A DNA stretch of 64,000 bases from Nitrospirales bacterium (GTDB lineage: Bacteria; Nitrospirota; Nitrospiria; Nitrospirales; UBA8639). How positions within the stretch are numbered: the stretch's first letter is position 1; each line of letters begins with the position of its first letter. The position numbers were made by a program, and so were the translations under genes. Below, piece by piece: positions 24,768 to 34,314 of the stretch. The notes under the pieces are model-generated. The model did not search any database, was not told the origin of the DNA, and was given only the letters and a program-made list of their open reading frames with translations. The DNA lies in assembly GCA_022828225.1 (NCBI GenBank), contig JAJEJG010000013.1:362322-426321 (forward strand). The letters are read 5' to 3'.

Positions 24768-27365
24768 TTAGAATGCATACAACGCCCTCAGGTAATAGAA
24801 TCCGCCGTTGAATCCAAAGGGCGCATACTCCGGATACTTCGTGCCCGAAACTCCAGGCTGCGATCTGTCCGGAAACGACTCAAACAGGTTTTGCGCCCCG
24901 GCCGAGATCGTCAGTCCGGTTTTCATGGTATACGACGTTTCAAAATCCACGATCCACTGCGGACCGGCGTCGACACGGGTATTGTCTCCACCGTCTGTCG
25001 TAAACTCCGTAAAACCGTTGTACATGTAGAGCCGGCCCAGGAACCGCCAGGGCCCCTGCCTGTGGTCGCCCGTCAACGTCATTCGGAACCACGGCAGAGT
25101 TTTTTCCAACTGAGTGACCCGCTTGGCATTGACGGCCTCCCGATTATTGATGCCGGTGACTTCGCTCCGGTTATAGTTGCCCGCGAACGTCCAGAGGGTG
25201 GTCCCTCCGGCGAATTGCATCGGGTAGGTCGCCACGATGTCCACCCCGTTTGTGGTGGTATCGAACGCGTTGGCATAGTAGGCTACCCGGGCGATATCTG
25301 TGAACCCCAAGGATTGGGCGAAAGCTATATCAGATGCATCCAAATCAATTTGGTTGCTCCGTGCGATACGATCCCGTACCGCGACCCGGTAGTAGTCGAC
25401 GGTCACGGACAAGTTGCCGACGTCCAATACCGTGCCCGCTGACAGGTTGAAGGATTTTTCCGGCTTCAGCTGCTGAGCCCCTTTCCGTTGCGCAATCGGA
25501 TGGCTCGTCGGATAGGTTCCTACGTTAGCGAGTCTCCCATCGACGAACGCCGTGGTCACGTTCTGAATGTTCGCCTGCCCCACGGTCGGGGCCCGGAATC
25601 CCGTGCTGACCGAGCCGCGAAGCGCCATCATGGACGTGGCCTGCCAACGGGTGTTGAACTTGCCGTTCAGGGTATCTCCGAAGGTTTCGAATCTCTCATA
25701 CCGTCCGGCCACGCCGACCAGCAGGTCCTTGTTCAGGTTGGTCTCCAGGTCGATGTAGCCGGCGTAGCTGCCCCGGTTGTTTGTCCCCGCGATATCGGGG
25801 TGGAACCCGGCAAATCCGTTGGATCCGATGCCGAAGCCCTGTGCTGCAAGACCATCGGGGCTGTCATCAACAAACCAGGAATTCCTCCCGCCGGCCGTGA
25901 CCTCGAATTGCTCCACGCGATACTCCAGGCCGAGGCCGAGGTTCAGGGGAGAGGGTAACATGGCGGTCTGCAAGGACCTGGAGAGATCGAGGTTGAACAC
26001 GTGATCCGTCTCCGTGTACTTGCCCGGGTTGTATTCCGTCGGAATATCGGTTCGCATCCCAGCGAGTTGTGGATTGATGGTGTTCCTCATGAAAAAGTCC
26101 GTGCTGTGTTGACCGAGCACGGCGCTGAAGTCATAGTGCCAATCGTCCAGCCAGGGATTGGTGCTGGACAGGTCCCCGCGGATACCCACGGCCGCGCTCC
26201 AGTCGCGTACCGTTCCTCCGAAAAACGGGGTGAATCCGCCCGGGAACTTTTCGTTGAAAATGAAGCAGTTCCCGGGAAGAGACACATCGCTGTAATCGGC
26301 CGCATCGTTCGTCGGCACGACAGGGCATTCCCCTTGGGCCGGGTCGAGATTCGCGACCTTAATTGTATTATTAGCATCGCCATTTTCATCCGTCCCTTCG
26401 AATACCCCACCTCGGGTATTGGGATTACGGTAGTAAAACCCGCCTTCTACTTTGCGTTGGGAAAAGTTGCCCCAGCCGTAGAGTTCGGTCTTGCTGTTCA
26501 GATCCATCCCGAAGTTCCCGAAGAGTTTGTAGTCATAGAGAACCTCGGGTGCGCCCCAGACCATGGCAGTGGGCCTCCGCGTGAACCTGCTGTTCACCAC
26601 GTGCTGGTTGCCCGCGTCAATGAGGGCCTGCGCATCGTCGCGTTGGATGCTGCGGCTGGTCCAGTCTGACGCTCCATATTCGAAGCTGAAGTTGGCAAAC
26701 CCGGATTGGATGAACGGGAGCGGCAGGGGCACGCCAAAGTTGGCCGCAATACTGGCGGTGTTGCCGTCTCCCGCATAATACTGGCCCCAGCGGGTTTCCG
26801 CTGTGCCGCTGTCGGGGGCGTCTTTCAACTCGAAATTCATCACGCCGGCCACGGCATCGGACCCGTACTGCGCGGCCGCGCCGTCGCGCAGGACTTCCAC
26901 GCGCTTGAGGGCAATGGCCGGGATTACGGCCAGGTCGGGCGCGTGCGCCCCGTCCGAAATGCCACCCCCCAGGAACGTCAGGACGGATCCCCGGTGGCGT
27001 CGCTTGCCGTTGATCAGAATCAGGGTGGAATCCGGAGGCAGGCCGCGAAGGTTCGCCGGCCGCACCAGCGTGGCCGCGTCGCCGATGGGTTGCTGGTTGA
27101 CGTTGTAGGACGGCACGGTGGCCCTGAGGAGGGAGTTCATGTCCCTGACCCCATAGTTCCTCATGTCTTTCCCTTCAATCACGTCCACCGGCACCGGAGA
27201 ATCATGGGCCGAACGTGTCGGAACACGGGATCCGACAACGACCACTTCTTCGAGTTTGACAACCCCTGCGTCCTCATCCGGGGTTCCCTGCGCAAAAGAC
27301 TGTTGAATCGGAACAGCCAAAAGAAACAACAAGATAATGGATGGAATGATTCGATAATTGATCAT
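24768..27365 (-). CDS. TonB-dependent outer-membrane receptor
   Basis: This 865-residue protein has a signal peptide (MINYRIIPSIILLFLLAV..., cleavage near SFA-QG at about 25). It has a TonB-box-like segment VVKLEEVVVVG, a plug domain (about 45-170, with NLRGLPPDSTLILINGKRRH and VEVLRDGAAAQYGSDAVAG), and a 22-strand barrel domain ending in an aromatic residue (LRALYAF). The barrel contains GFRAPTVGQ, typical of this family. The substrate is not evident; no siderophore or cobalamin genes are nearby. It starts 21 bp after the double-TonB-domain gene, preceded by GGAGAG. Confidence 0.92.
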   Translation of the reverse strand: MINYRIIPSIILLFLLAVPIQQSFAQGTPDEDAGVVKLEEVVVVGSRVPTRSAHDSPVPVDVIEGKDMRNYGVRDMNSLLRATVPSYNVNQQPIGDAATLVRPANLRGLPPDSTLILINGKRRHRGSVLTFLGGGISDGAHAPDLAVIPAIALKRVEVLRDGAAAQYGSDAVAGVMNFELKDAPDSGTAETRWGQYYAGDGNTASIAANFGVPLPLPFIQSGFANFSFEYGASDWTSRSIQRDDAQALIDAGNQHVVNSRFTRRPTAMVWGAPEVLYDYKLFGNFGMDLNSKTELYGWGNFSQRKVEGGFYYRNPNTRGGVFEGTDENGDANNTIKVANLDPAQGECPVVPTNDAADYSDVSLPGNCFIFNEKFPGGFTPFFGGTVRDWSAAVGIRGDLSSTNPWLDDWHYDFSAVLGQHSTDFFMRNTINPQLAGMRTDIPTEYNPGKYTETDHVFNLDLSRSLQTAMLPSPLNLGLGLEYRVEQFEVTAGGRNSWFVDDSPDGLAAQGFGIGSNGFAGFHPDIAGTNNRGSYAGYIDLETNLNKDLLVGVAGRYERFETFGDTLNGKFNTRWQATSMMALRGSVSTGFRAPTVGQANIQNVTTAFVDGRLANVGTYPTSHPIAQRKGAQQLKPEKSFNLSAGTVLDVGNLSVTVDYYRVAVRDRIARSNQIDLDASDIAFAQSLGFTDIARVAYYANAFDTTTNGVDIVATYPMQFAGGTTLWTFAGNYNRSEVTGINNREAVNAKRVTQLEKTLPWFRMTLTGDHRQGPWRFLGRLYMYNGFTEFTTDGGDNTRVDAGPQWIVDFETSYTMKTGLTISAGAQNLFESFPDRSQPGVSGTKYPEYAPFGFNGGFYYLRALYAF

Positions 27366-27386
27366 AGTAGGCTCTCCTTAGATAGA

Positions 27387-28529
27387 CTATTCTGTGCTTC
27401 CTGACTGCTCTTGTTTGTTATATTCCTCAAGGTCGAATCTGACAGGCAGATCGACTGCGGAAGAAATGGGATCGTCTCCAAGTTTTGCCGGATCGAATTG
27501 CCACGTTTTGACGGACTGCACGGCACTCTCGTCAAGCTCGGGATATCCCGAGGTTTCCTGAATTTTCACGCCTTCCACGTCCCCGCCGGTCCCGACGGTG
27601 ATTCGTAGCACGACCGTACCTTCCCAGCCTTGCTTGCGCGCCTCTTGCGGATAGCCGGGACGTTCGGATTTGACCAATCTGGCAGGCTTCTTCTCCAGCA
27701 CGGGTTCAGGCTCAGGCTCCGTCTCAGGCTCTGGTTCAGGTCGAGAAGATTGAATGCCATACTCGTCAAGGTTGAATCTGATGGGCAGGTCGACCATGCT
27801 GGAAACAGGAAACTCGCCATCTTTCGCCGGATCGAATCGCCACGTTTTGACGGACTGTGTGGCGCTTTCGTCAAGGGCGTCATAGCCCGTGCTTTTTTGT
27901 GTGGCGACGTTTTCCACGTCCCCACCCGGACCGATGTTTATGCGTAACACGACCGTGCCTTCCCAGCCCTGCCTGCGGGCCACTTGGGGATACGGGGGAC
28001 GTTCGGATTTGATGAGTCTGACGGTTTTCCGAAGTGCCTTGCGGTCCGCAATGGAATCCCGAGGGGGTTTCGGTTCAGGCCTCTCCTTCGGGGCAACGGA
28101 ATTCTTGGAAATCATGGTGACCTGTTGGCCGTTGAACGGCGTGGCAGCGGTCGTATCGAGGGCCGCAAGGCTGAAGCGGCGCTCGGCTCGGGCAGTCATC
28201 AATGGGATTGTTTGCCACAATCCTTTGCGGTCCGCGATGGAGTCCCGCGGGACGTCACGCTTGGCCAGCGAGACCAAGGGATTCTTGGTGATGGTGAACA
28301 CAAGGAGGTCCTTTGCACGCATCACCGTCGACATTTCAGTTTTGGTATCGGGTTTGGGGATGCTGATGACCCGCTCTTCTTCATCGCCCAGAGTGTCGGC
28401 AATTTCAAGGGTCTCCAGGAATTCAACGGACTGATCCGAGAAGTCCTGTGCTCCTGCGGGAGTAAAGATGACGCATCCCATTAATGGTACAAGAATGACC
28501 CTTACCGCACTTGCAAATACGACTGACAT
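27387..28529 (-). CDS. Secreted protein with two tandem TonB C-terminal domains
   Basis: The 380-residue product from ATG 28529 (an earlier ATG at 28610 gives an unlikely leader) has a cleavable signal peptide ending at PAGA-QD (about residue 27). It has a unique region (28-165) containing RDSIADRK twice (about 95 and 157). Two TonB_C domains follow at about 171-255 and 283-368, both with SERPxYPQxARxQGWEGTVVLRI and LDESAxQSVKTWxFDPAK. A Glu-Pro linker (EPEPEPETEPEPEP type, 264-277) joins them. No internal membrane anchor is seen, so it is probably a soluble periplasmic protein. It is co-transcribed with the receptor. Confidence 0.85.
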   Translation of the reverse strand: MSVVFASAVRVILVPLMGCVIFTPAGAQDFSDQSVEFLETLEIADTLGDEEERVISIPKPDTKTEMSTVMRAKDLLVFTITKNPLVSLAKRDVPRDSIADRKGLWQTIPLMTARAERRFSLAALDTTAATPFNGQQVTMISKNSVAPKERPEPKPPRDSIADRKALRKTVRLIKSERPPYPQVARRQGWEGTVVLRINIGPGGDVENVATQKSTGYDALDESATQSVKTWRFDPAKDGEFPVSSMVDLPIRFNLDEYGIQSSRPEPEPETEPEPEPVLEKKPARLVKSERPGYPQEARKQGWEGTVVLRITVGTGGDVEGVKIQETSGYPELDESAVQSVKTWQFDPAKLGDDPISSAVDLPVRFDLEEYNKQEQSGSTE

Positions 28530-28676
28530 TGTTACCGTTTTTGTTTGGAATGCAAAAAAATTTACTAAATACTCAAAATGAGGACAAAAGTGTACCATAT
28601 GTAGAAGCAAGATTGAACCCCTTCCGGGTATTAAATGCTACCTCACGGTTGTTTCTTTCACTAAGGGCCACCGTAG

Positions 28677-28707
28677 TTGCTTGATGAACCCATCCAAGTA
28701 TTATACT
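28677..28707 (+). promoter_or_regulatory. Possible secA promoter
   Basis: TTGCTT (28677-28682) with TATTAT (28699-28704) at 16 bp, or TTGATG (28681-28686) with TATACT (28702-28707) at 15 bp. It lies about 90 bp upstream of secA in an otherwise empty intergenic region of 267 bp. It is a weak match only. Confidence 0.3.
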
Positions 28708-28796
28708 AGCCAAAGAAGCCTTCTGGACCAAGTGATTCTTTCCGGTCAAAGCACACTCAAGATGATTTTCATTTCTTCAGAGGTATTGACCCCACC

Positions 28797-31520
28797 ATGT
28801 TTGTGAGACTGCTCAATCTTTTATTTGGAAGTAAAAACGATCGTGAGTTGAAGGCGCTGCACCCCGTCGTCGCGCGAATCAACGAGTTGGAACCCGGCTT
28901 GCAAGCACTTTCCGACGAAGCGCTGGCGGACAAGACGCAGCTTTTCAAAAAACGGCTCGAAGCGGGAGAGACGCTGGATGTGTTGCTGCCCGAAGCCTTT
29001 GCCGTGTGCCGGGAGGCCTCCCGGAGAAAGATCGGTCTGCGCCATTTCGACGTCCAACTCGTGGGCGGCATGGTGTTGCACGCGGGGAAAATTTCCGAAA
29101 TGAAGACCGGTGAAGGGAAGACGCTGGTCGCCACGCTGCCCACGTATTTGAACGCCTTGGCGGGAAAAGGCGTGCATCTGGTCACGGTCAATGATTACCT
29201 GGCCAAACGGGACACGCAATGGATGGGGCCCGTGTACCACGCGTTGGGTTGCTCAATCGGCGTGATCCAGCACGAATCCTCGTTTCTGTTCGACCCCGAA
29301 TACGAGGCGGCGGATAAACGGTTGAACTATCTTCGGCCCTGCACGAGGCCCGAAGCCTATCGCGCCGACATCACCTACGGTACCAATAACGAGTTCGGGT
29401 TCGATTACCTACGGGATAATCTGGTCATCAACGATCTGAGCCAGCGCGTCCAACGGGATTTGTCCTACGGGATTGTCGACGAGGTGGACAGTATTCTGAT
29501 CGATGAAGCGCGGACGCCGCTCATCATCTCCGGTCCGGCTGAACAGAGTACGGCACTCTACAATCGGATCGACCGGCTCATCCCCAGGCTCAACGCCGAA
29601 CGGGACTATACGATCGAGGAAAAATCACGGACGGTGGCGCTGACGGAAGAAGGGAACGCCCGCGTGGAAAAATTACTGGCCGCGGAGGGCCTGTTGGCGG
29701 GCGACAACCTGTATGACCCCAAGAATCTCGACGTGGTGCACCACGTCATCAAGGCTTTGCAGGCCCACGCCATTTATAAACGTGACGTGGATTACGTGGT
29801 CAAGGAAGGGGAAGTGCAGATCGTCGACGAGTTTACGGGCCGGTTGATGCCGGGCCGGCGGTGGAGTGACGGGTTGCACCAGGCGGTCGAAGCCAAGGAG
29901 GGCGTAAAGATCGCCAACGAAAATCAAACCCTGGCGTCCATCACGTTCCAGAACTATTTTCGGATGTATGAAAAACTGGCGGGGATGACCGGAACCGCGG
30001 ATACGGAAGCCGCGGAGTTCGCCAAGATCTACAACCTGGACGTCAACGTGATCCCGACCAACCGGGCGATGGTTCGCCAGGATCATTCGGACGTGGTGTT
30101 TCGCACGGAGAAGGAAAAATTCGAGGCGATCGCCCAGGAAGTCATGGAGTACCACGAGCGGGGCCAGCCCGTGCTGGTGGGTACGATTTCCATTGAAAAG
30201 TCCGAACGGCTCGCCAAAATTCTGAAGCAGCGAGGTGTGAAACATCACGTCCTGAACGCCAAGTTCCATGAAAAGGAGGCGGAGATCATTTCCCAGGCCG
30301 GGGGCAAGGGCGCGGTCACCTTGGCTACCAACATGGCGGGTCGTGGCACGGACATCATCCTGGGGGGTAACCCGGATGCGCTTTACAAGCAGCAGGTGGT
30401 TTACCGGGGCGAAGACCTGACCGACGAACAGAAGCGCGCGGCGCTTGAACGGATTCAAAAACAATGCGAAACGGAAAAAGAAGAGGTCCTGCAATTGGGG
30501 GGGCTGCACATCGTCGGCACCGAGCGCCATGAAAGTCGCCGGATCGACAACCAGTTGCGAGGCCGCTCCGGTCGCCAGGGCGACCCGGGGTCGTCCCGCT
30601 TCTTCTTGTCCCTGGAAGACGATCTGATGCGCATCTTTGCTTCGGAACGGGTCTCCAACCTGATGTTGAAACTGGGGATGGAAGAAGGCGTGCCCATCGA
30701 ACACCGGATGGTCAGCAAGTCCATTGAAAACGCCCAGAAGAAAGTCGAGGGGCATAACTTCGATATCCGCAAGCATATCCTTGAGTACGACGACGTCATG
30801 AACAAACAGCGGGAAATCATCTACGCCCATCGAGCGGGCGTCCTCGGGGGCAGTTCCATCCAGGATGACGCGGAGGAATGGCTCGTGGACGTGGTGGACG
30901 CCTTGATCAACACCTATTGTCCGGAAGAAGCCTATGCCGAGGCCTGGGACCTGGCGGGGTTGCATGAAGCCGTGCTCGCGCAATTCGGCACGGACGTCAT
31001 GGGGAAGGAGGACGTGTCGGAAATGGGACGCGACGGCCTGCGGGACGAATTGCTGGAACGCGTCCAGGAGCTTTTCCGGCAACGGCAACAGGAACGCGAA
31101 GAACAAATCGGTCCCGAGCTTCGCTCGCAGCTCGAACGAAGCCTGGCGTTGCAGGTCATCGACCATCATTGGAAGGAACATCTCCTCGGTATGGATCAGC
31201 TCCGGGACGGCATCGGGCTGAGGGGGTACGGCCAGAAAGATCCGCTGGCGGAGTACAAACGGGAAGGATTCGACATGTTTGCCGCCATGATGGACCGCAT
31301 CAAGTCAGATTCCCTGGAGCGATTGTTCAAAGTCCAGGTGGTCAAAGGCGAACGTCCGTCCATCGAAGACGACGTGCCCTCGCCCCCTCCAATGATCTTC
31401 AACCGCGGCGACGACGGGGCCCCGTCACGACCGGTCCAACGGTCCGAGGCCAAAGTCGGCCGCAACGAACCCTGCCCCTGCGGCAGCGGCAAAAAATACA
31501 AAAAATGCCATGGGGCATGA
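28797..31520 (+). CDS. secA: SecA, protein translocase ATPase
   Basis: This 907-residue motor drives preproteins through SecYEG. Walker [28 protein letters not shown], the preprotein cross-linking domain, the second RecA fold with [14 protein letters not shown], and [15 protein letters not shown] are all present in order. The C-terminus ends in the zinc-binding SEC-C motif [14 protein letters not shown] that binds SecB and ribosomes. The length is standard. It is transcribed alone, divergent from the TonB locus. Confidence 0.97.
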   Translation: MFVRLLNLLFGSKNDRELKALHPVVARINELEPGLQALSDEALADKTQLFKKRLEAGETLDVLLPEAFAVCREASRRKIGLRHFDVQLVGGMVLHAGKISEMKTGEGKTLVATLPTYLNALAGKGVHLVTVNDYLAKRDTQWMGPVYHALGCSIGVIQHESSFLFDPEYEAADKRLNYLRPCTRPEAYRADITYGTNNEFGFDYLRDNLVINDLSQRVQRDLSYGIVDEVDSILIDEARTPLIISGPAEQSTALYNRIDRLIPRLNAERDYTIEEKSRTVALTEEGNARVEKLLAAEGLLAGDNLYDPKNLDVVHHVIKALQAHAIYKRDVDYVVKEGEVQIVDEFTGRLMPGRRWSDGLHQAVEAKEGVKIANENQTLASITFQNYFRMYEKLAGMTGTADTEAAEFAKIYNLDVNVIPTNRAMVRQDHSDVVFRTEKEKFEAIAQEVMEYHERGQPVLVGTISIEKSERLAKILKQRGVKHHVLNAKFHEKEAEIISQAGGKGAVTLATNMAGRGTDIILGGNPDALYKQQVVYRGEDLTDEQKRAALERIQKQCETEKEEVLQLGGLHIVGTERHESRRIDNQLRGRSGRQGDPGSSRFFLSLEDDLMRIFASERVSNLMLKLGMEEGVPIEHRMVSKSIENAQKKVEGHNFDIRKHILEYDDVMNKQREIIYAHRAGVLGGSSIQDDAEEWLVDVVDALINTYCPEEAYAEAWDLAGLHEAVLAQFGTDVMGKEDVSEMGRDGLRDELLERVQELFRQRQQEREEQIGPELRSQLERSLALQVIDHHWKEHLLGMDQLRDGIGLRGYGQKDPLAEYKREGFDMFAAMMDRIKSDSLERLFKVQVVKGERPSIEDDVPSPPPMIFNRGDDGAPSRPVQRSEAKVGRNEPCPCGSGKKYKKCHGA

Positions 31521-31674
31521 TCGCGGAGTTTTGGAGTCCAATCTTGCCGGAAATTTTGCTGAACTCATCTCATCAGGCGTCACCTTCATCATCAAATTTC
31601 CCGCTAAAATTTATGGGAAATGCCCTCTGTAATTTGGCCTCCTGTCTGATCCTCTGCTGAACAAGCAGGTTCCC

Positions 31675-31703
31675 TTGACTAACAGTTGACGGATAGCTAA
31701 TTT
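31675..31703 (+). promoter_or_regulatory. Possible promoter of the complex I operon
   Basis: TTGACT and TAATTT are separated by 17 bp. It is the best sigma-70-like pair in the intergenic region, about 215 bp before the first gene. Confidence 0.3.
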
Positions 31704-31824
31704 ATAGATCTTTTGGCCCATGGGGGGCTGGGTCAAATGGGGTGGTTTCTTGTAACAGGCATTCGTCGCCAGAAAGCCTGAGAGGAGGAACGGCCCTACG
31801 CAGTTTGCCCTTCCGGATAACTCC

Positions 31825-31861
31825 TCTACCTCCCCTCACCCCTCCTTACAAAGGAGGGGAA
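31825..31861. repeat. 37-bp palindromic repeat, copy 1
   Basis: The 37 bases are identical to those at 36213-36249. The core CCCCTCC-TTACAAA-GGAGGGG forms a hairpin. A divergent inverted copy lies at 36131-36167. Confidence 0.75.
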
Positions 31862-31871
31862 TGAAGGCGGC

Positions 31872-31914
31872 TCCCTCTCCTACTGGCGGGAGAGGGCGGG
31901 TGAGGGGGAATTAC
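31872..31914. repeat. Palindrome CCCTCTCC...GGGAGAGGG before the operon start
   Basis: CTCCCTCTCC and GGGAGAGGGCGGG pair around TACTGGC, and GGTGAGGGGG follows. It ends about 7 bp before the methyltransferase start codon, so an mRNA hairpin here could affect translation of the first gene. Confidence 0.5.
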
Positions 31915-31920
31915 TAAAGA

Positions 31921-33126
31921 ATGAATAAACACATAGACAATCAAGGCATGGCATCACCGACTTCTCCTTTAGTGAAACAGATGACTGCACTCATTCAGGA
32001 GGCGGGTCCATTGACGTTTGCACGGTTCATGGAACTCGCGCTCTATGATGAGGAGCATGGATACTATACAACGGGTGGCGGACGGGCGACCTCTGCGACT
32101 TCTCCAATCGGTCGGGAGGGGGGTGATTTCTTCACCGCCCCGAGTCTTTCCCCGATCCTGGCCAGGTGTCTGGTCCGTCAACTCGCGGAGATTGACGAAC
32201 GACTCGGGCATCCCCCTGTGTTTCATCTCATGGAAATGGGCCCGGGAGCCGGGACGTTGCTCAGGGATCTGTTGCAGGAATGCCTGGAACAACAGGCCTC
32301 GCTCCTACCCCGGTTGGCGTGCATCCTGGTCGAACGCAGTCCGGCCTTCCGCCGGCGACAACAGGAAGTCCTGGCTACCTGGCAGGAGCAAGGAGTCGGG
32401 ATTCGATGGGTTGACGATCTTCAGTCGATTCCGGACGGCACCCTGACCGGTACGTTGCTCTCGAATGAATTGGTGGATGCGTTTCCGGTCCACAGGGTTC
32501 GCATGGAGGAGGACGGTCTCCGGGAATTGTACGTGATCAGCCGCGACCATGCGTTGCAGGAACGATGGGCCGAGCCGTCTACGCCTGAATTGACATCGTT
32601 CCTGTCCGACCTGGACGTGGAGTTGCCCGTCGGGTTTACCACGGAAATCAACCTGGAAGCCGTGTCCTGGATCAAACAGGTCGCGCGGGTGCTGGATCAT
32701 GGCGTCGTGATCACGATTGATTACGGTCATACCGCTCAGGACTATTTTGCCCCCGAACGAAAGAACGGGACCCTGATGGGGTACTACCGGCATACGGTGA
32801 CGACGGATCCTTTCACCCGAGTCGGGGAGCAGGATTTGACGGCGCACGTGAATTTTTCGAGCTTGGCTCTCGCTGGTGAACGGGTGGGGCTAACCACGAC
32901 GGGGTTTACGAACCTTCAACATTTCTTGATGAGCCTCGGGATCGACGAGTTGGTCGAGGGATGCGAGCAGGAATCGGAAGCGGTCCGGGCCGCAGCCCAG
33001 TTGTTGCGGCCGCACGGCATGGGCACCACGTTTAAAGTACTGGTGCAGCACAAGGGGATTGTCGTACCGACGCTTCGCGGCTTGCGCCACCGGGCGTTTT
33101 TTGAGTCGGTGTTGGCAACGGTCTGA
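31921..33126 (+). CDS. SAM-dependent methyltransferase, MidA/NDUFAF7 family (COG1565)
   Basis: This 401-residue protein has the family signatures GDFFTAPSLSPI (about 68-79), SAM-binding motif I LMEMGPGAGTLLRDLL (about 103-118), GTLLSNELVDAFPVHRV and TIDYGHTAQDY. Mitochondrial NDUFAF7 of this family dimethylates an arginine of the complex I 49-kDa subunit (NDUFS2, the NuoD counterpart) and is required for assembly. Here the gene heads the nuo operon, 88 bp before nuoA, which supports the same role in a bacterium. The candidate target would be the Arg of LHRG in NuoCD (residue 238). The substrate is an inference. Confidence 0.88.
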   Translation: MNKHIDNQGMASPTSPLVKQMTALIQEAGPLTFARFMELALYDEEHGYYTTGGGRATSATSPIGREGGDFFTAPSLSPILARCLVRQLAEIDERLGHPPVFHLMEMGPGAGTLLRDLLQECLEQQASLLPRLACILVERSPAFRRRQQEVLATWQEQGVGIRWVDDLQSIPDGTLTGTLLSNELVDAFPVHRVRMEEDGLRELYVISRDHALQERWAEPSTPELTSFLSDLDVELPVGFTTEINLEAVSWIKQVARVLDHGVVITIDYGHTAQDYFAPERKNGTLMGYYRHTVTTDPFTRVGEQDLTAHVNFSSLALAGERVGLTTTGFTNLQHFLMSLGIDELVEGCEQESEAVRAAAQLLRPHGMGTTFKVLVQHKGIVVPTLRGLRHRAFFESVLATV

Positions 33127-33214
33127 TGAAAGATTGTGGATTTTTGATTGCTGATTGTGGATTGAAAAATCAGAAATCCACAATTCACAATCCGCAATAA
33201 AGGGATAAACCAGG

Positions 33215-33586
33215 ATGGGTGGCGAATCGGTTCCTTTAAATTATATTCCCATCGCCATCTTTGCGGTGATCGCGCTGGGGTTCGGCTTGGTATCGCTGGT
33301 GGCGGGCTGGATCGTGCGGCCCAGCCGGCCCTACCGGGCGAAACTGCTGCCCTATGAGAGCGGGAGCCCGCTCTTCATGGATGCCCGCGTTCAATTTCCG
33401 ATGCGGTATTACATCATCGCGATGCTGTTCGTGGTGTTCGATATTGAAATCGTCTTCATGTTCCCGTGGGCCGTGGTGTTTCACAAGTTGGGACTGTTGG
33501 GCCTCATTGAAATGGGGGTCTTCATCGCCATCCTGGTCGTGGGGTTCTGGTACGTCTGGAAAAAAGGCGCGCTGGAGTGGGATTAA
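33215..33586 (+). CDS. nuoA: NADH-quinone oxidoreductase subunit A
   Basis: This 123-residue membrane subunit has three helices: about 8-30, 66-86 and 92-114. The conserved YRAKLLPYESG loop and RYYIIAMLFVVFDIEIVFMFPWA helix with its acidic residues are both present. It is the first nuo gene after the methyltransferase. AGGATG precedes the start weakly. Confidence 0.95.
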   Translation: MGGESVPLNYIPIAIFAVIALGFGLVSLVAGWIVRPSRPYRAKLLPYESGSPLFMDARVQFPMRYYIIAMLFVVFDIEIVFMFPWAVVFHKLGLLGLIEMGVFIAILVVGFWYVWKKGALEWD

Positions 33587-33790
33587 GTCGTACTGCGTTC
33601 GGGAACGTGTGGAATTCCGCCCCGAGAACGAGTGTCACCGTTCGTTATTGCCGTGGCGGGGCGGGTAGTTCGGGCGTCGGTGGTTGTCCCTTTTTGTCAT
33701 TCCCGCGGCATAGGATATCAAGTCGGACGGCTCTTTCAACGCGGGAATCCATCCCCCGCGCTGGGTTTGCATGACGAAGGATAAAAAACC
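33587..33790. repeat. Intergenic spacer in the nuo operon with a GGGAATCC-type palindrome
   Basis: The 204-bp gap between nuoA and nuoB contains CATTCCCGCGG (from about 33700) and CGCGGGAATCCATCCCCCGCG (about 33739-33759), arms of a dispersed palindrome. No gene or terminator with a T-run is visible, so the operon probably reads through. Confidence 0.45.
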
Positions 33791-34270
33791 ATGAGTATGC
33801 TTGAACGGCAGTTTGACTCCAACATCATTACCACCAATCTCGATTTCCTGGTGAGTTGGTGCCGGAAGTCGGCTTTGTGGCCGATGACGTTCGGGCTGGC
33901 CTGTTGCGCCATCGAGATGATCGCGTCAGTCTCCTCCAGGTACGACATCGACCGGTTCGGGGCCGGGGTCTTTCGCGCTTCTCCCAGACAGTCCGACGTC
34001 ATGATCGTGGCCGGAACCGTGTGTCGAAAGATGGCGCCCGTGATCCGGCGGATCTACGATCAAATGGCCGAACCGCGATACGTAATCTCCATGGGGTCGT
34101 GTGCGACCTCGGGCAATCATTACAACAGTTACAGCGTGGTGCAGGGGGTGGATCAGATCGTGCCGGTGGACGTCTACGTGGCGGGCTGCCCCCCGCGTCC
34201 GGAAGCGCTGTTGGATGCCCTCATCAAGTTGCAGGAAAAGATTCAGAAGGAAAAAGTATTTGTGAAATAG
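33791..34270 (+). CDS. nuoB: NADH-quinone oxidoreductase subunit B
   Basis: This 159-residue subunit carries the ligands of terminal Fe-S cluster N2: tandem Cys-Cys in [11 protein letters not shown], Cys in [11 protein letters not shown] and Cys in [15 protein letters not shown]. Ubiquinone is reduced next to N2 at the NuoB/NuoD interface. The length is normal. Confidence 0.97.
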   Translation: MSMLERQFDSNIITTNLDFLVSWCRKSALWPMTFGLACCAIEMIASVSSRYDIDRFGAGVFRASPRQSDVMIVAGTVCRKMAPVIRRIYDQMAEPRYVISMGSCATSGNHYNSYSVVQGVDQIVPVDVYVAGCPPRPEALLDALIKLQEKIQKEKVFVK

Positions 34271-34314
34271 CGTGGAAGCCATCTTCCAGGCGTCGCTTCG
34301 CATAAAGTTCCGGC

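Larger units (their letters stand above)
31521..31920. other. 400-bp non-coding region upstream of the complex I operon
   Basis: No convincing gene is seen. It holds a possible promoter (TTGACT 31675-31680, 17 bp, TAATTT 31698-31703) and two palindromic repeats at 31825-31861 and 31872-31914 directly before the methyltransferase start. No clear terminator follows secA. Confidence 0.6.

Noticed and set aside
28530..28796. Fur box or other iron-dependent operator upstream of the receptor operon
   Set aside because: No GATAATGATAATCATTATC-like palindrome was found in the intergenic region.
29673..31181. A 502-codon minus-strand frame opposite secA
   Set aside because: It is an antisense shadow of the conserved secA sequence.
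31750..31800. Possible TPP riboswitch because of GCCTGAGAGGAGG
   Set aside because: Only a CTGAGA-like string is present; the other conserved THI-box parts are absent and the downstream genes are unrelated to thiamine.
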